DNA of 64,000 nucleotides from Anaerospora hongkongensis (GCF_004339805.1 NZ_SLUI01000003.1:310001-374000); one strand, 5' to 3'; shown: positions 18,121-28,694, counted from the first letter of the stretch. Notes: generated by a model not told the origin, from the letters alone. Made by a program: numbers and translations.

Positions 18121-18535
18121 TTACGATTTAATAAGTCTGACTCCTAATTCAAATGCTTTTTGCAAATCGTCAGCCGATATTTTTTCGACACGATTAGATT
18201 TTTCTTCTTTATCCGGCATCAGATAAACGTACTTTGAATAATCGTCAAATTGAACGGTATTTGTTAAAGTTAGTAGTTCACAACTACCCAAGGCGGCCCA
18301 TAATTCCCGCAAAATTAGTTAAAGTATTTTTAAACCCTCTTTCAACATAAATTTCATCACTGACATTCATTGTTACAATTAAAGCTGTTTTAAAGTTTTT
18401 CGGTTTAGGGCCTGTAGACGTACTACCGTAATCAAGATATTGAAAAAGCAATCTGTCTGTAAATGAACGCATTTGTCCAGATAGATTGGGCCAGGACAAT
18501 ATATCGAACCATCATCGCTCTCGCAGCCAAGAACC
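18121..18535 (-). pseudogene. Decayed flavodoxin-fold NAD(P)H/FMN reductase
   Basis: On the minus strand, fragments of a flavodoxin-fold reductase in three frames: GSIYCPGPIY (the usual GSPIYWG loop), then NLSGQMRSFTDRLLFQYLDY, then LWAALGSCELLTLTNTVQFDDYSKY to a stop at 18121. Frame changes lie near 18490 and 18300, and the N-terminal FMN-binding half is missing. Such proteins use FMN and belong to the multimeric flavodoxin WrbA/iron-sulfur flavoprotein group. No expression as an active enzyme is expected. Confidence 0.65.
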
Positions 18536-19236
18536 TAAAACCCTTATTCATTTCAATAACAAGTGCCTTATAGGAGCAGTCCTCATGGGCATACTGAGTC
18601 AATTTTATTCCTTCTTATTAACCCGATACACAAAGCATATCGTAGAACAATGCCGTTCTTGGCTGTAGTCAAGTGCCATGCGACTTCAAATCAGGTGCGA
18701 AGAGGTCTCCTTGTCTTGTCAAATATGGTTCCGGCAGTTAAGTGTTTAGTGATTTAACAGAATGGAGGAATGACGGATGGAGGCGCAATTATATCTCGGG
18801 GAGGTTTTTCGTTAAAAGGTGATGATTACTTCATCTGGCGTGTTTTTGTATTTTTAGAACAGATTTGGTCAATGAATATTATGGAGGTTGGCTGTAAGAT
18901 TAACCTTCATGTCAACAGCGGGACATAGTGAAGCCGCTCAGTTAAGGAATTATTGTATCGTTCGCCTTTACCAGTAAATGGGCCGATTACGTCGGCACTG
19001 TCGCCCCTGACGGGCTGTCGACGTGGGGGTGAGGCTTGCTCTAGCCAGTAATCTAATTTCTTTTGAAAAACCGTAGAACTAAATCAACAAAACCTAGGAA
19101 CATTCTCAATGATACACAAAATACGTTACGGACAGATATTTCAGATCATTTGTCAAAGACGTGCAGGCAGTATCGAGGAGGCCAATAGTGTTGACTGTGG
19201 ATTTCGAAGTGGGTTTGAGGTTATGGAGGTGAGAAA
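18536..19236. other. Intergenic stretch without a supported gene
   Basis: About 700 bases between the flavodoxin relic and the LysR gene. Short frames only, none with a convincing start or known motif. The last 60 bases should hold the promoter and the GGAGGTGAG ribosome site of the LysR gene. Confidence 0.4.
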
Positions 19237-20112
19237 GTGGACGAACAAGATTGGGCTATATTGCTAAAGCTGTATGAAGAGAAAAGTATTACGAAAGCGG
19301 CTGAGGTATTATTCATTTCGCAACCAGCATTAACCGCACGGATAAAGCAAATCGAGGACAGATTCGCAGCGCAAATTGTAATACGCGGTAGAAAGGGAGT
19401 GCATTTTACTCCGGAAGGTAAGTATCTGGTCGAACGCGCCCGAGAAATGTCGCAGAAGATGCATATTATCGAAGGCGCGATTTGGACAATGAGGAATGAA
19501 GTTAAGGGGCTATTAAGAATAGGTGCGTCCAATTATTTTACCGGGCATAAACTACCGGAATTGCTGCGGCAGTTTCAGGCGAGGTACCCAGATGTTGAAT
19601 TTAAAGTTGTCACCAATGACAGTAGGAAAATTGTCGATCTTATAATTAATCATGATATTGATGTCTGTTTCGTCCACGGGAAATTTGAGTGGTCTGGTAT
19701 GGAGGACTTGCTTCTTGAAGAGAACATGTTTCTTGTTTCTACGAACGAAATTAGGGTTGCAGATCTTCCGAAAACCACATGGATAAATTATACAACAAGT
19801 AAGCCTATTTGGGATATGCTGGATACCTGGTGGAAGGACAACTTTTCCCAACCGCCACATGTCGGAATGGAAGTAAATACGGTGGATTCCTGTATAAGAA
19901 TGATTATGAAAGGATTGGGGTATGGTTTTCTGCCAGAAGGGGTATTGGATTATACTGAAAAGGCATATAAAATTAAGATGATTGACAGACAGGGGGAACC
20001 ACTGAAGCGTCCGACTTGGATGTTTTACCACGAAGACAGTTTGAAAATCACGTTGGTGAAGACATTCGTTGATTTTGTGAAGGGGTTGGATATTCGGTCT
20101 ATAAGTTTGTGA
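19237..20112 (+). CDS. LysR-family transcriptional regulator
   Basis: 291 residues. Winged HTH at residues 1-60 (ITKAAEVLFISQPALTARIKQIE) and an effector domain from about residue 88 (LRIGASNYFTGHKLPELL). GTG start, five bases after GGAGGTGAG. It is intact while both flanks hold gene relics (flavodoxin upstream, D-threonine aldolase downstream), so its former target may be gone, or it may act on the DAACS transporter at 20964. A terminator follows immediately. Confidence 0.88.
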   Translation: MDEQDWAILLKLYEEKSITKAAEVLFISQPALTARIKQIEDRFAAQIVIRGRKGVHFTPEGKYLVERAREMSQKMHIIEGAIWTMRNEVKGLLRIGASNYFTGHKLPELLRQFQARYPDVEFKVVTNDSRKIVDLIINHDIDVCFVHGKFEWSGMEDLLLEENMFLVSTNEIRVADLPKTTWINYTTSKPIWDMLDTWWKDNFSQPPHVGMEVNTVDSCIRMIMKGLGYGFLPEGVLDYTEKAYKIKMIDRQGEPLKRPTWMFYHEDSLKITLVKTFVDFVKGLDIRSISL

Positions 20113-20121
20113 GAAAGTGCT

Positions 20122-20170
20122 AGACCTACCATGTTGGCGCAAAGGCCAATGTGAGTAGGTCTTTGTTTTG
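20122..20170 (+). terminator. Rho-independent terminator after LysR
   Basis: AGACCTAC and GTAGGTCT form the base of a long hairpin whose inner part (TTGG/CCAA) also pairs; TTTGTTTT follows. Confidence 0.75.
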
Positions 20171-20492
20171 TCCAATAAATGCAAATATTTTAATTATTTA
20201 TGCTGAGGATCAGCATTTCATATTATCAATATTTTTGGTGATTTACTATAATTTTAGTAGCGTACCACTTGGCTTAGGTACCGGAGCTTATACTCCGATC
20301 TTGGCTTGCAATTCAGTCAGCAAAATATTTGCAAAGAATGAGTACACGATAATCTGACGTGATACAATAAACAAATTTTGCAAGGGATTGAAAAGTTCAA
20401 TAGTGGTCCCTAACATAATTAAGTGGATTCACAAACGAAAAGTTGGCCAACTTTTTGAAATAAATAGATATATAACGGAAATAGGAGGGATA

Positions 20493-20600
20493 ATGAGCCG
20501 ATAATTATCTTGGTTGACAGTTGAGCAGCTACCTACGCCTGCCCTGATACTTGATACCGCTGCTTTTGTGCGCAACATCAAAAGGTGTGTTTGGGTATAG
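20493..20600 (+). pseudogene. N-terminal relic of a D-threonine aldolase/alanine racemase-N protein
   Basis: ATG at 20493 with AGGAGGG upstream, then a TAA stop at the fourth codon, after which the frame reads LSWLTVEQLPTPALILDTAA and FVRNIKR. This is the conserved start of D-threonine aldolase/DSD1-type PLP enzymes (L-x-TPALLLD-x-DALxRNI). Homology ends near 20585 and the frame at 20600, so only about 30 residues of a 370-residue enzyme remain. The intact ribosome site with a dead frame shows recent loss. Confidence 0.6.
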
Positions 20601-20963
20601 AGGATCCCTTCAAAATGTTATTGAACGGGAGGAAGAACAAAACAAGGGCGGATGGCCTCGGAGCTTATTGTACAGGAGTGAAAGCGGTTGCCGGAGTAGG
20701 TATAAAGGTATAAATTTCCAGTTGGTCAGGCATGGTCATTCGATATCGATACTAAGATTTCCAGTAAACAAATATAACAGTCCAAGCGGGTTCTTATATT
20801 TTTATGGATGGGACCTATCAAAAGCGGAGAAAAATTCCATTCGAACAATCCCTGACGGTACTCGACCATATGTAGATGGTTCGCCAAGGAATCGTAAATC
20901 GATTTGACCGATAGCAGCGCGCAGAGCATAACCGATAGCAGAAATACGAAGGAGTGATAGATT
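20601..20963. other. Remnant region, no gene
   Basis: About 360 bases between the aldolase relic and the DAACS gene. Open frames exist but have no recognised content; probably scrambled remains plus the promoter of the transporter. GAAGGAG precedes the ATG at 20964. Confidence 0.4.
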
Positions 20964-22190
20964 ATGTTTGATTGGTACCGAAAAATGAAACTGGCCAATA
21001 AGATTTTTCTAGCAATGATACTAGGCTCCGTCGTAGGAATGGTAGCAGGTCCAGTTGCAGTTCAGCTAAAATGGATCGGCGATATATGGCTGAATATGCT
21101 TAAGATGATTATTGTGCCGATAGTCATTTTTACCGTCGTTCAAGGCATAACCAGCATGGAGAGTCCCAAAGCATTAGGCCGCATGGCGTTTCGAGTTACA
21201 AGTTATTATATAATTACAACGGCTTTAGCAGTGTTGGTAGGTGTCGGCGTAGCCAAATTTATGCAACCGGGTCTCGGTTTTGTCTTCGAAAAGGGCGGAA
21301 AAATAGCTGAAGTACCTAAGTTAGTAGATTTCAAGACATTTTTTCTCGCGATGTTTTCTGATAACATGTTTGCTTCCTTTACAAAAGGAGATATCTTACA
21401 GGTACTGGTAATTGCAATATTGATCGGTGTCGCCATAGTGTTTATGCCTAGAGAAAAGGGACAGCCAGTTAGGGCATGGTTTAACTCTATGAGCCAATTG
21501 TTCATGGCAGTAGTTGGCGTAATAATGGACATATCGCCGGTAGGAATATTCTGCTTGATGGCATCGGCGTTAGGGACATACGGTTTAGGGTTCATGGGGA
21601 CAATGTCCAAACTTATCGGAGCATTTTATGTTGCGTGTGCAGTCCAGGCATTTGCGGTCTATATTCCCACGGTTTGGTTGTTCGCAAGTTGGTCCCCGAT
21701 CGAATTCCTTAAACGGATGAACGAATCGTTGGTATTTGCGATCAGCGCTTGCAGCAGCACGGCTGCCATTCCAATTAATATTAGGATCGCAAAAGAAGAA
21801 TTCAAAGTTAAAGACGTATCTGCTGACTTCATGATACCGTTCGGCACACAGATAAATCATGACGGATCCGCAATAATGCTCGCGGTGGTAATAGGTTTCT
21901 GTATGCAAGCGGTAGGGATGGACTTCACTGCGGAACACTTGATCCAAATGGTATTATTGGGGGTCGTGGTTTCCATGGGAGGTGGCGGGATACCGGCAGC
22001 CGGCGTGGTCAAATTGATGATTGTTGCACAAGCGTTTAATGTACCATTAGAAATTGTAGCTATCGTAGGTTCCTTGTACAGATTATTCGATATGGGGACT
22101 ACCGCTTTGAATGTTATAGGAGATGTAGCTGGTGTAATCATTGTTGATAAATTCGAAAAGAATACCGAAACATTGTCAAACATGGGTTAG
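20964..22190 (+). CDS. Dicarboxylate/amino acid:cation symporter (DAACS)
   Basis: 408 residues, multi-pass membrane protein of the GltP/DctA/SstT family, importing glutamate, aspartate, or C4-dicarboxylates with Na+ or H+. Family motifs: SSTAAIPINI (serine-rich hairpin, near 265), PFGTQINHDGSA near 291, GGGGIPAAG near 345, and DMGTTALNVIGD near 377 in the place of the NMDGT motif. A broken copy of its first about 80 bases lies at 24191-24272. Followed 224 bases later by a class V aminotransferase, so an amino-acid substrate is plausible. Confidence 0.88.
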   Translation: MFDWYRKMKLANKIFLAMILGSVVGMVAGPVAVQLKWIGDIWLNMLKMIIVPIVIFTVVQGITSMESPKALGRMAFRVTSYYIITTALAVLVGVGVAKFMQPGLGFVFEKGGKIAEVPKLVDFKTFFLAMFSDNMFASFTKGDILQVLVIAILIGVAIVFMPREKGQPVRAWFNSMSQLFMAVVGVIMDISPVGIFCLMASALGTYGLGFMGTMSKLIGAFYVACAVQAFAVYIPTVWLFASWSPIEFLKRMNESLVFAISACSSTAAIPINIRIAKEEFKVKDVSADFMIPFGTQINHDGSAIMLAVVIGFCMQAVGMDFTAEHLIQMVLLGVVVSMGGGGIPAAGVVKLMIVAQAFNVPLEIVAIVGSLYRLFDMGTTALNVIGDVAGVIIVDKFEKNTETLSNMG

Positions 22191-22414
22191 TTGAACATGC
22201 TGGTATATTATTCTCATTCTCCTGAGCCTAAGGCAATGCTATTGGACGTAGTGGAATGGTAGATGTGAAAGTAATAATAGTAAAGGGCGAACTCAACAAG
22301 TCAAAATAGGTAGTAGGGCAGTCGTTGTCTTTAAGGCTAATTGAGATATGAAAATGTTAGCTTGTCTAAGCGCATGACGGAGTAATCAGTTAATTACAAA
22401 GGAGATGTATAACC

Positions 22415-23551
22415 ATGATCGATAAAATAAGGAATGAAATTCCCGCCTGCAAAAACTATACCTATGTCGATGTGTCAGGCCGTTGTCCGATGTCCAATCC
22501 GGTAGCGGCAACGATCGCTGAGTTTGTCAGCGTTTGTCAGAACGAGGGGGCGAGGAAGGACGAATGGGTCGCCAAGGTGGAGCAGGTCAGGGCTAAATTT
22601 GCGGCATTCGTGGGGGCAACAGCCGATGAGATCGCTTTTACCAAGAACATTTCGGAAGGACTCAACATCATTATCAACGGGCTTGATTATGCACCGGGTG
22701 ACAATATCGTCTTTATATCTGCCTTGGAGCATCCTAATCTGGTGTATGCCTTAAACCATCTCCGGGCCAGGGGTGTAGAGATACGCGATGTCGCTTCGCC
22801 CGGATACGACTACAATATCTCAGAAATATGCGCCCAAGTGGACGCGAAAACACGGTTGGTATGCTTATCCTCCATTTCGTTCCGATCCGGGGCGCGAGTC
22901 AAAATCAAAGAAATTGCCGACATCCTGCACAAGAAGGGCGTGCCATTGCTCATCGATTCGGCTCAGTCCCTCGGCATCATCGACATGAATATGACCGAAC
23001 TAGGCGTCGACGCCATGGCCGGCAGCATCCAAAAAGGCATGATGGGAACCTATGGTATGGGCGTGCTGTACTGCAAGAAGGAGTTTGCCGAAAAACTTGT
23101 CCCGGTTTTTTTGGCAAAATTTAGCGTGGCAGCAGAGGATAAGAGAGAGTTTATACAGGAGGACCCGAATAGGATCATTTACGCCACAGGAGCTAGGCGG
23201 TTTGAGATCGGCAACTATAACTATATGGGTCTCTATATCTTGGATACTTGTCTGGATATTTTGATGAGCATCGGTGTCAATGAAATAGAAAAAAAGGTTC
23301 TAGGATTAAGCGGCGTATTAATCGACGAATTGGTTAAGAGAAGATATAGAGTGCTTACGCCTATCACTACGGCGGAGCGGGGTGGCATAGTAAGTTTTAT
23401 GCCGGAAAATCCAAAGTACGTGTGGGAACAAATGACTGAGAAAAAAATTAAGTTGTCTTTGCGGGGTGATATTGTCAGAGCGTCATTCCATGTATATAAC
23501 AACATGGACGATGTGGTAAATGTCTTAAAGGCAATTGATGATATCAGATAA
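22415..23551 (+). CDS. Class V aminotransferase (cysteine desulfurase-like, PLP)
   Basis: 378 residues of fold-type I. Residues seen: TKNISEGLNIII (phosphate-binding turn), EHPN near 109, LIDSAQS with the cofactor Asp near 183, and the PLP lysine in GSIQKGMMGTYG near 208. The usual SGHK around the lysine is SIQK, and the cysteine-desulfurase active-site Cys loop is not evident, so a selenocysteine/cysteine lyase or aminotransferase on a small amino acid is as likely as desulfuration. Good AAGGAG before the ATG. Richer in GC than its surroundings, which suggests separate origin. Confidence 0.82.
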   Translation: MIDKIRNEIPACKNYTYVDVSGRCPMSNPVAATIAEFVSVCQNEGARKDEWVAKVEQVRAKFAAFVGATADEIAFTKNISEGLNIIINGLDYAPGDNIVFISALEHPNLVYALNHLRARGVEIRDVASPGYDYNISEICAQVDAKTRLVCLSSISFRSGARVKIKEIADILHKKGVPLLIDSAQSLGIIDMNMTELGVDAMAGSIQKGMMGTYGMGVLYCKKEFAEKLVPVFLAKFSVAAEDKREFIQEDPNRIIYATGARRFEIGNYNYMGLYILDTCLDILMSIGVNEIEKKVLGLSGVLIDELVKRRYRVLTPITTAERGGIVSFMPENPKYVWEQMTEKKIKLSLRGDIVRASFHVYNNMDDVVNVLKAIDDIR

Positions 23552-23718
23552 ACATATCAAGTTCGGTTTTTTCCTAGTAGGTTGTTTTCCGACTTTAGTA
23601 TTTATTAGGTGAGTCAAAAACATAAATATCCTTGCAGGCTGTACTCCGGAGTTTTTCCAGAATGGAGGATAGCCTGTTTGGATAAATGGAGTTAATAAGA
23701 AAGAATCGGCGACAGAAA

Positions 23719-23915
23719 ATGCTGACAATAGGAATAATGGGCGGCATGGGGCCAATTGATCCGACTAGGTTAATGGCACAAGAATTGGTAAGGCTAGCCT
23801 GGGAAGATTGTAGGCGAATTGAAAAATCGCCATAAGCGTTAGTAGAGATTGCGAAGGGGAAGCGGCGCAACAGGGTGAGAGGTTGCCGTAATGCCCCCGG
23901 CAAATAAGACGGATT
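23719..23915 (+). pseudogene. Relic of an aspartate/glutamate racemase-type gene
   Basis: ATG at 23719 begins MLTIGIMGGMGPIDPTR, which resembles the conserved start of Asp/Glu racemases (TIGIIGGMGP). The frame stops after 38 codons; a later piece, VAVMPPANKT near 23890, may match the catalytic MPCNTAH region. No complete enzyme is possible. Confidence 0.45.
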
Positions 23916-24025
23916 TAGGTCACAAACCTCCGGAGTGTTTGCCTGAATTGATAGATGACTTGTACACCAACGCGGAGTGGATACGCTCCGCGTTGTAAAA
24001 TTTGATCCACTCAGTGATTGCCTAC

Positions 24026-24172
24026 TCAGCCTGAGCGAACTTTCAAAGTTCTGCTGCCAAACCTACTTTCTTTTATTGTGCGGAAATAGCGTTCGATCAT
24101 CCCGTTGTTCTCGGGTTCCCTGTGCGGGATGAACCGTTGCTGGATGCCAAAGAATTTCGTTTCGTCCATAAA
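24026..24172 (-). mobile_element. Remnant of an insertion-sequence transposase (integrase core)
   Basis: On the minus strand, GIQQRFIPHREPENNGMIER followed by YFRTIKES is the C-terminal part of an rve/DDE transposase, where PExNGxxERFxRTxKEE carries the catalytic Glu. Only about 45 residues remain; no terminal inverted repeats were identified. Confidence 0.65.
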
Positions 24173-24190
24173 TCGGATTGGCAAAAATAT

Positions 24191-24272
24191 TGATTGGTAT
24201 CGAAAAATAAAATTGGCCAATAAGATTTTTCTAGCAATGACTCTAGGTTCCGTCGTAGGAAATGGTAGCAGG
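24191..24272 (+). repeat. Broken duplicate of the 5' end of the DAACS gene
   Basis: Bases 24191-24272 match 20969-21049 at over 90 percent, including GGCCAATAAGATTTTTCTAG. One extra A (GGAAATGG for GGAATGG) shifts the frame, and after GCAGG the match ends. It abuts the transposase remnant, suggesting a rearrangement. Confidence 0.85.
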
Positions 24273-24361
24273 CCCTAAGTAGAAGATCAATTGGGTTTGT
24301 GGGTATATCCTAAAGTCAATCTGAAGCAATGAACTGGAAGCGAATGAAAGGAGAAAGCAAT

Positions 24362-25615
24362 ATGTTGATTTTCATTGGGTTAATAATTGTCATTGTTACT
24401 ATTTATTTACTTATAAAGCAATATGAAACGCGAATGATATTATGCGCGTCCGGATTCCTTATGTCAATTTTATCAGGAAAATTCTTCGCGGGATTTGATG
24501 CCTTTGCCAAAAATATGATCATGAGCGGCAGTATTGAAACCATATGTTCTGTTATGGGGTTTGCCTACGTTATGAAATTGACAGAATGCGATAAGCATTT
24601 AATTCATTTATTGGCTAAAGTTCTACTTCGTGTAAGGCCCATTCTAATTCCGGCTGCTGTGATTGCGACTTTCTGTGTAAACATGGCGCTTCCGAGTGCA
24701 GCGGGAACAGCAGCAGCCGTTGGAGCAATTCTTATACCTATTCTAATTTCAGCGGGAATACATCCGGCTATAGCAGGAGCAGCCATATTATCTGGTCTGT
24801 GGGGGAGCTTGTTAAATCCAGGGAATCCACATAATCCGTTTATTGCAAAAATTGCCAATATTGGCGTAATGGATGTTATAGCAATTCACCACACTACAGT
24901 TATTACAACGGCAATTACTGCAGCATTGGCCCTTACGATTGTCGCAAAAATCTTAAAAGAAGATAAAGTCGATATTTTAGAAGAAAATAGTGGAGCTCAA
25001 TCAAGTTTTCACGTAAATCCACTATATGCAATGGTGCCTCTTTTACCCCTGACATTATTAGTAATTGCAAGTGCCAAATTAATACCAGGCTTTAAAGTTG
25101 GAGTCCCCCAGGCAATGCTCATTGGATCAGTTATAGGCGTATTATTGACGCGTAAAAACCCGGCAGAAGTATCCAAATCCTTTTTTGACGGTATGGGCTC
25201 CGCCTATTCAGGCATTCTTGGAATTATCATTTCGGCAGGTGTTTTCGTAGCGGGAATGACTGCGATAGGACTGGTGGATAAATTTACAGAGATACTTACA
25301 CATTCGACCAGCATCGTAAAAGTTGCAACGGGATTCGGTTCATTTTTGCTAGCAGTTTTAGCGGGATCAGGCGATGCGGCTGGGTTTGCATTTAACGGTG
25401 CTATCACGCCACAAGCTGAACAATTCGGCTTAAAAATCGCTAACATGGGCAGTGTTGCGACTTTGGCTGGGGCAATAGGACATAAAATGTCTCCCATCGG
25501 AGGGTCAACAATTATATGTGCAGGTTTGGCCGGAGTCAATCCGTTTGATCTTGCAAAAAGAAATGCACCAGGAATGGTCATCGCCACCATTGTAGCAATG
25601 ATTATGCTGTTCTAG
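24362..25615 (+). CDS. DcuC-type anaerobic C4-dicarboxylate transporter
   Basis: 417 residues, about 12 membrane segments. Motifs fit the DcuC family (WGSLLNPGNPHNPFIAKIA near 155, GSGDAAGFAFNGAITPQA near 340, and GHKMSPIGGSTI near 375). DcuC proteins exchange or export succinate and fumarate under anaerobic growth. The start is the ATG at 24362, eight bases after AAAGGAG; an in-frame ATG at 24329 lacks a site. The gene is intact although its upstream flank is a patchwork of relics. Confidence 0.85.
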   Translation: MLIFIGLIIVIVTIYLLIKQYETRMILCASGFLMSILSGKFFAGFDAFAKNMIMSGSIETICSVMGFAYVMKLTECDKHLIHLLAKVLLRVRPILIPAAVIATFCVNMALPSAAGTAAAVGAILIPILISAGIHPAIAGAAILSGLWGSLLNPGNPHNPFIAKIANIGVMDVIAIHHTTVITTAITAALALTIVAKILKEDKVDILEENSGAQSSFHVNPLYAMVPLLPLTLLVIASAKLIPGFKVGVPQAMLIGSVIGVLLTRKNPAEVSKSFFDGMGSAYSGILGIIISAGVFVAGMTAIGLVDKFTEILTHSTSIVKVATGFGSFLLAVLAGSGDAAGFAFNGAITPQAEQFGLKIANMGSVATLAGAIGHKMSPIGGSTIICAGLAGVNPFDLAKRNAPGMVIATIVAMIMLF

Positions 25616-25843
25616 CTCGTGTAACTAACTGGGAAAATTGGACAAAGAATAATTATAATAGGGACCACAGCGTAATGGACTAGGGGGCAGTACGAAAAGA
25701 AAGATTGAATTGACGAGATTAGAAATTTCTAAAAAAGCTTGACTGGATTTAGGACAGAAAATTCAAGCCAAAGCTAGATCTGAATATATGAGAAATGTTG
25801 AATAGATAGGCTATAAAAAGAGATGTAGACAGGAGGAATTATT

Positions 25844-26722
25844 ATGAAACAAGGTACTTATCGGGTGCGGCTGGATTGGCAGAAATGCTTAAAGGCGGGG
25901 AATCATGGACGTTACTACACCTGAACAAGCAAAAATCGCCGAAGAGGCAGGCGCTTGCGCGGTAATGGCTCTGTAACGGGTACCCGCTGATATCCGGGCC
26001 GCAGGAGGAGTGGCCCGCATGGCTGACCCTACAATTATTCAGCGGATTATGGAGGTCGTAACTATACCTGTCATGGCCAAGGCGCGGATTGGGCATTTTG
26101 TTGAAGCTCAAATACTAGAAGCCCTGGGAATTGACTATATTGATGAAAGCGAAGTTCTCACACCTGCAGATGATAAGTTTCACATTAATAAGTATCTCAG
26201 CAAGGTTCCATTTGTTTGTGGCGCAAAAAACCTAGGGGAAGCCCATCGGCGCATAGGGGAGGGTTCAGCTATGATCCGGACCAAGGTGAGCCGGGAACCG
26301 GTAATGTTGTGGAGGCGGTTAAGCATATCCGCATGGTGATGAGCGAAATTCGTCAACTACAGAATCTGCCGGACGAGGAAGTAGCTGCTTTTGCCCAAAA
26401 TATAGCCGCTCCCGTCGAACTGGTTCTGGAGACCAAGACATTAGGACGCCTGCCGGTAGTAAACTTTGCCGCCGGTGGTATCGCCGCTCCTGCGGATGCC
26501 GCTATGATGATGCAATTGGGCTGCGATGGGATATTCGTCGGTTCGGGCATCTTTAAATCCGGCGATCCAATGAAGAGGGCTAAAGCCATCGTTGCTGCTA
26601 CTACCTATTATAACGATCCCCAAGTTTTGACCGATGTGTCTAAAGATTTAGGTGAGCCCATGGTGGGCATTGAGATCTCGACCATTGCGCCTAATGAGAG
26701 AATGCAGGAGCGAGGTTGGTAG
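25844..26722 (+). pseudogene. pdxS: Decayed pyridoxal 5'-phosphate synthase subunit PdxS
   Basis: The full length of PdxS is recognisable: MKQGTYRV start, [36 protein letters not shown], then [20 protein letters not shown] and [14 protein letters not shown]. The frame is broken by single-base losses near 25872, 25899 and 26283, and by GAA changed to TAA at about 25975. PdxS with PdxT makes PLP from ribose 5-phosphate, glyceraldehyde 3-phosphate and glutamine. No pdxT follows, so loss here may have removed de novo PLP synthesis unless another copy exists. Confidence 0.9.
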
Positions 26723-26770
26723 TTAATATATCAGTAGAAACAGTTATGTTATTTTTAGGAGAATAGAAAA

Positions 26771-27793
26771 ATGATTGATCTGAGAAGTGACACGGTTACA
26801 AAACCTACAAGAGAGATGCGTGAAGCAATGTATAACGCAGAAGTGGGAGATGATGGATATGGTGAAGATCCCACAGTTAATGCCTTAGAAAAATTAGCGG
26901 CCGAAATCACAGGTAAAGAAGCTGCATTATTTGTAACGAGCGGGACGTTGGGTAATCAAGTAGCTGTGTGTGCGCATGTAGGAAAGTGTGATGAGGTTAT
27001 ATGCGACGCCAATGCCCATATTTTTGGATCAGAGGGTGGAGGAATTAGCGCGCATTCCGGTGCGCAAGCTCGTCCTTTAACTACTGAATTTGGAAAACTT
27101 AAGCCAGAACAAATTGAAGATGCTATACGACCTAAAAAACTTAATTCTCCACGTACGGCTCTAATCACAGTTGAGAATACATGTAATCATGCTGGAGGCA
27201 CCTTTTATACAGTCGCTGAGTTGGCAGAAATTAAGAAAGTTGCAGATAAGTACTCTTTACCTGTACATATGGATGGTGCTCGGATTTTTAACGCTGCTGT
27301 TGCGCAAAATGTGGACACTAAAGAGTTATGCGAGTATGCTGACTCAGTTCAGTTTTGTCTTTCTAAGGGACTCTGTGCACCAGTGGGATCATTACTTGTT
27401 GGCAGTAAAGAATTCATCCAAAACGCACGTAGACATCGACGCATTATGGGGGGCGGAATGCGGCAAGCTGGAATTATCGCTGCTGCAGGCATTGTTGCAT
27501 TGAAAACAATGATTGACCGATTACATGAGGATCATGAACACGCATATATGCTCGCTATTGCTATTGAAAATACGAGACTTAAAATTGATCTGAAAACAGT
27601 GAAAACCAATATTGTAATGTGTGATACATATCCCTTAGGGCTAACCGCTGCCGAATTTGTTGCAAGGTTAGTTTCACGCGGAGTTAGAGCGAGCGAATAT
27701 GGAAAGTACAAAGTTAGAATGGTCACACATCATGATGTGACCAAAGACGACATCATTCGTGCATCAGAAAGCATTATAGAAATGGCGCGGTAA
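26771..27793 (+). CDS. ltaE: Low-specificity L-threonine aldolase
   Basis: 340 residues of the beta-eliminating lyase/threonine aldolase family (PLP fold type I). [16 protein letters not shown] at the start, [11 protein letters not shown] near 57, [13 protein letters not shown] near 165 with the cofactor Asp, and the PLP lysine in [13 protein letters not shown] near 200. It cleaves L-threonine or L-allo-threonine to glycine and acetaldehyde. TTTAGGAG before the ATG. Intact although it stands between the decayed pdxS and a truncated fumarase gene. Confidence 0.9.
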   Translation: MIDLRSDTVTKPTREMREAMYNAEVGDDGYGEDPTVNALEKLAAEITGKEAALFVTSGTLGNQVAVCAHVGKCDEVICDANAHIFGSEGGGISAHSGAQARPLTTEFGKLKPEQIEDAIRPKKLNSPRTALITVENTCNHAGGTFYTVAELAEIKKVADKYSLPVHMDGARIFNAAVAQNVDTKELCEYADSVQFCLSKGLCAPVGSLLVGSKEFIQNARRHRRIMGGGMRQAGIIAAAGIVALKTMIDRLHEDHEHAYMLAIAIENTRLKIDLKTVKTNIVMCDTYPLGLTAAEFVARLVSRGVRASEYGKYKVRMVTHHDVTKDDIIRASESIIEMAR

Positions 27794-27994
27794 CGAGATG
27801 GACATAAGGCTTCAAGAGGATATAAGTGAGCGCATACTATTATAAACTCATAATCAAAGTATTTCCATCTGCCATTGCTGAGGTTAAAATCTTTAATAAA
27901 ATTATGGAGATCGCAGCTTAATATTCTACTAAAGATAGGTGTACCTTTGACTTTGTGAACTTGTGCACCAGAACCATTTTTCGGGCAATCTCTT

Positions 27995-28447
27995 GTGTTT
28001 AGTAATTTATCAGACTGGCCGGATGACGGATGGGGCGCAACACTGCCGGTAGATTTTACCGGGCAGATTGTTTATTACGTGGGACCGACACCGGCCAAGC
28101 CTGGTCGGCCGATAGGCTCGGCGGGGCCGACCACCAGCGGCCGCATGGATGCCTATACGCCCCGGATGCTCGACCAAGGTTTGAAAGGCATGATCGGCAA
28201 GGGATATCGGACACCGGAAGTCGTGGAAGCCATGAAGAAGCACAATGCTGTCTATTTTGCCGCCACCGGCGGAGCGGCGGCACTCATTGCCAAAACGATA
28301 AAAACCTATGAAGTTATTGCTTATCCTGACCTGGGGGCCGAGGCGATTGCTAAAATGACGGTCGAAGATTTACCGGCTATTGTCGTTATAGATAGCGAAG
28401 GGCGCAACTATTACGAGGAGGGCCAAAAACAATATACTCGGTTGTAA
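27995..28447 (+). pseudogene. 5'-truncated class I fumarase beta subunit
   Basis: The frame reads TLPVDFTGQIVYYVGPTPAK near its start and RMDAYTPRMLDQGLKGMIGK later, typical of the Fe-S fumarase/tartrate dehydratase beta subunit (FumB/TtdB C-terminal). About 45 N-terminal residues and the normal start are missing; the GTG at 27995 has no ribosome site. The alpha subunit is absent. Residues after position 20 are intact, so loss of the 5' end is recent. Confidence 0.75.
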
Positions 28448-28694
28448 ATTAGTTAGCAGGAGTAATAGCGACGCGATATGGTATATACAAGCGCTCCTAA
28501 TAACGAACACTTTTACGATGATACCTTTAAATCTCCAGAGTTAAGAGCTCTAGGTTATATAGTAGCTGGTCAAGTTAGCTTCTATAAAGAGTCAACTCGT
28601 AAACACACCACCCAGACATCATTTTATGTAAGCAAACAAATATGACAATAGAATGGCTAATAATGAAAACATAAAAATGGAGAGGGATAGTAAC

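Larger units (their letters stand above)
23552..24190. other. Stretch of gene remnants
   Basis: Between the aminotransferase and the DcuC gene only broken pieces are seen: a racemase start (23719) and a transposase end (24026-24172, minus strand), entered separately. GCGGAGTGGATACGCTCCGC near 23970 forms a short hairpin before the transposase relic. Confidence 0.5.

Noticed and set aside
27826..27921. 31-codon ORF (MSAYYYKLIIKVFPS) after the threonine aldolase gene
   Set aside because: Weak ribosome site, no recognised content; likely a remnant.
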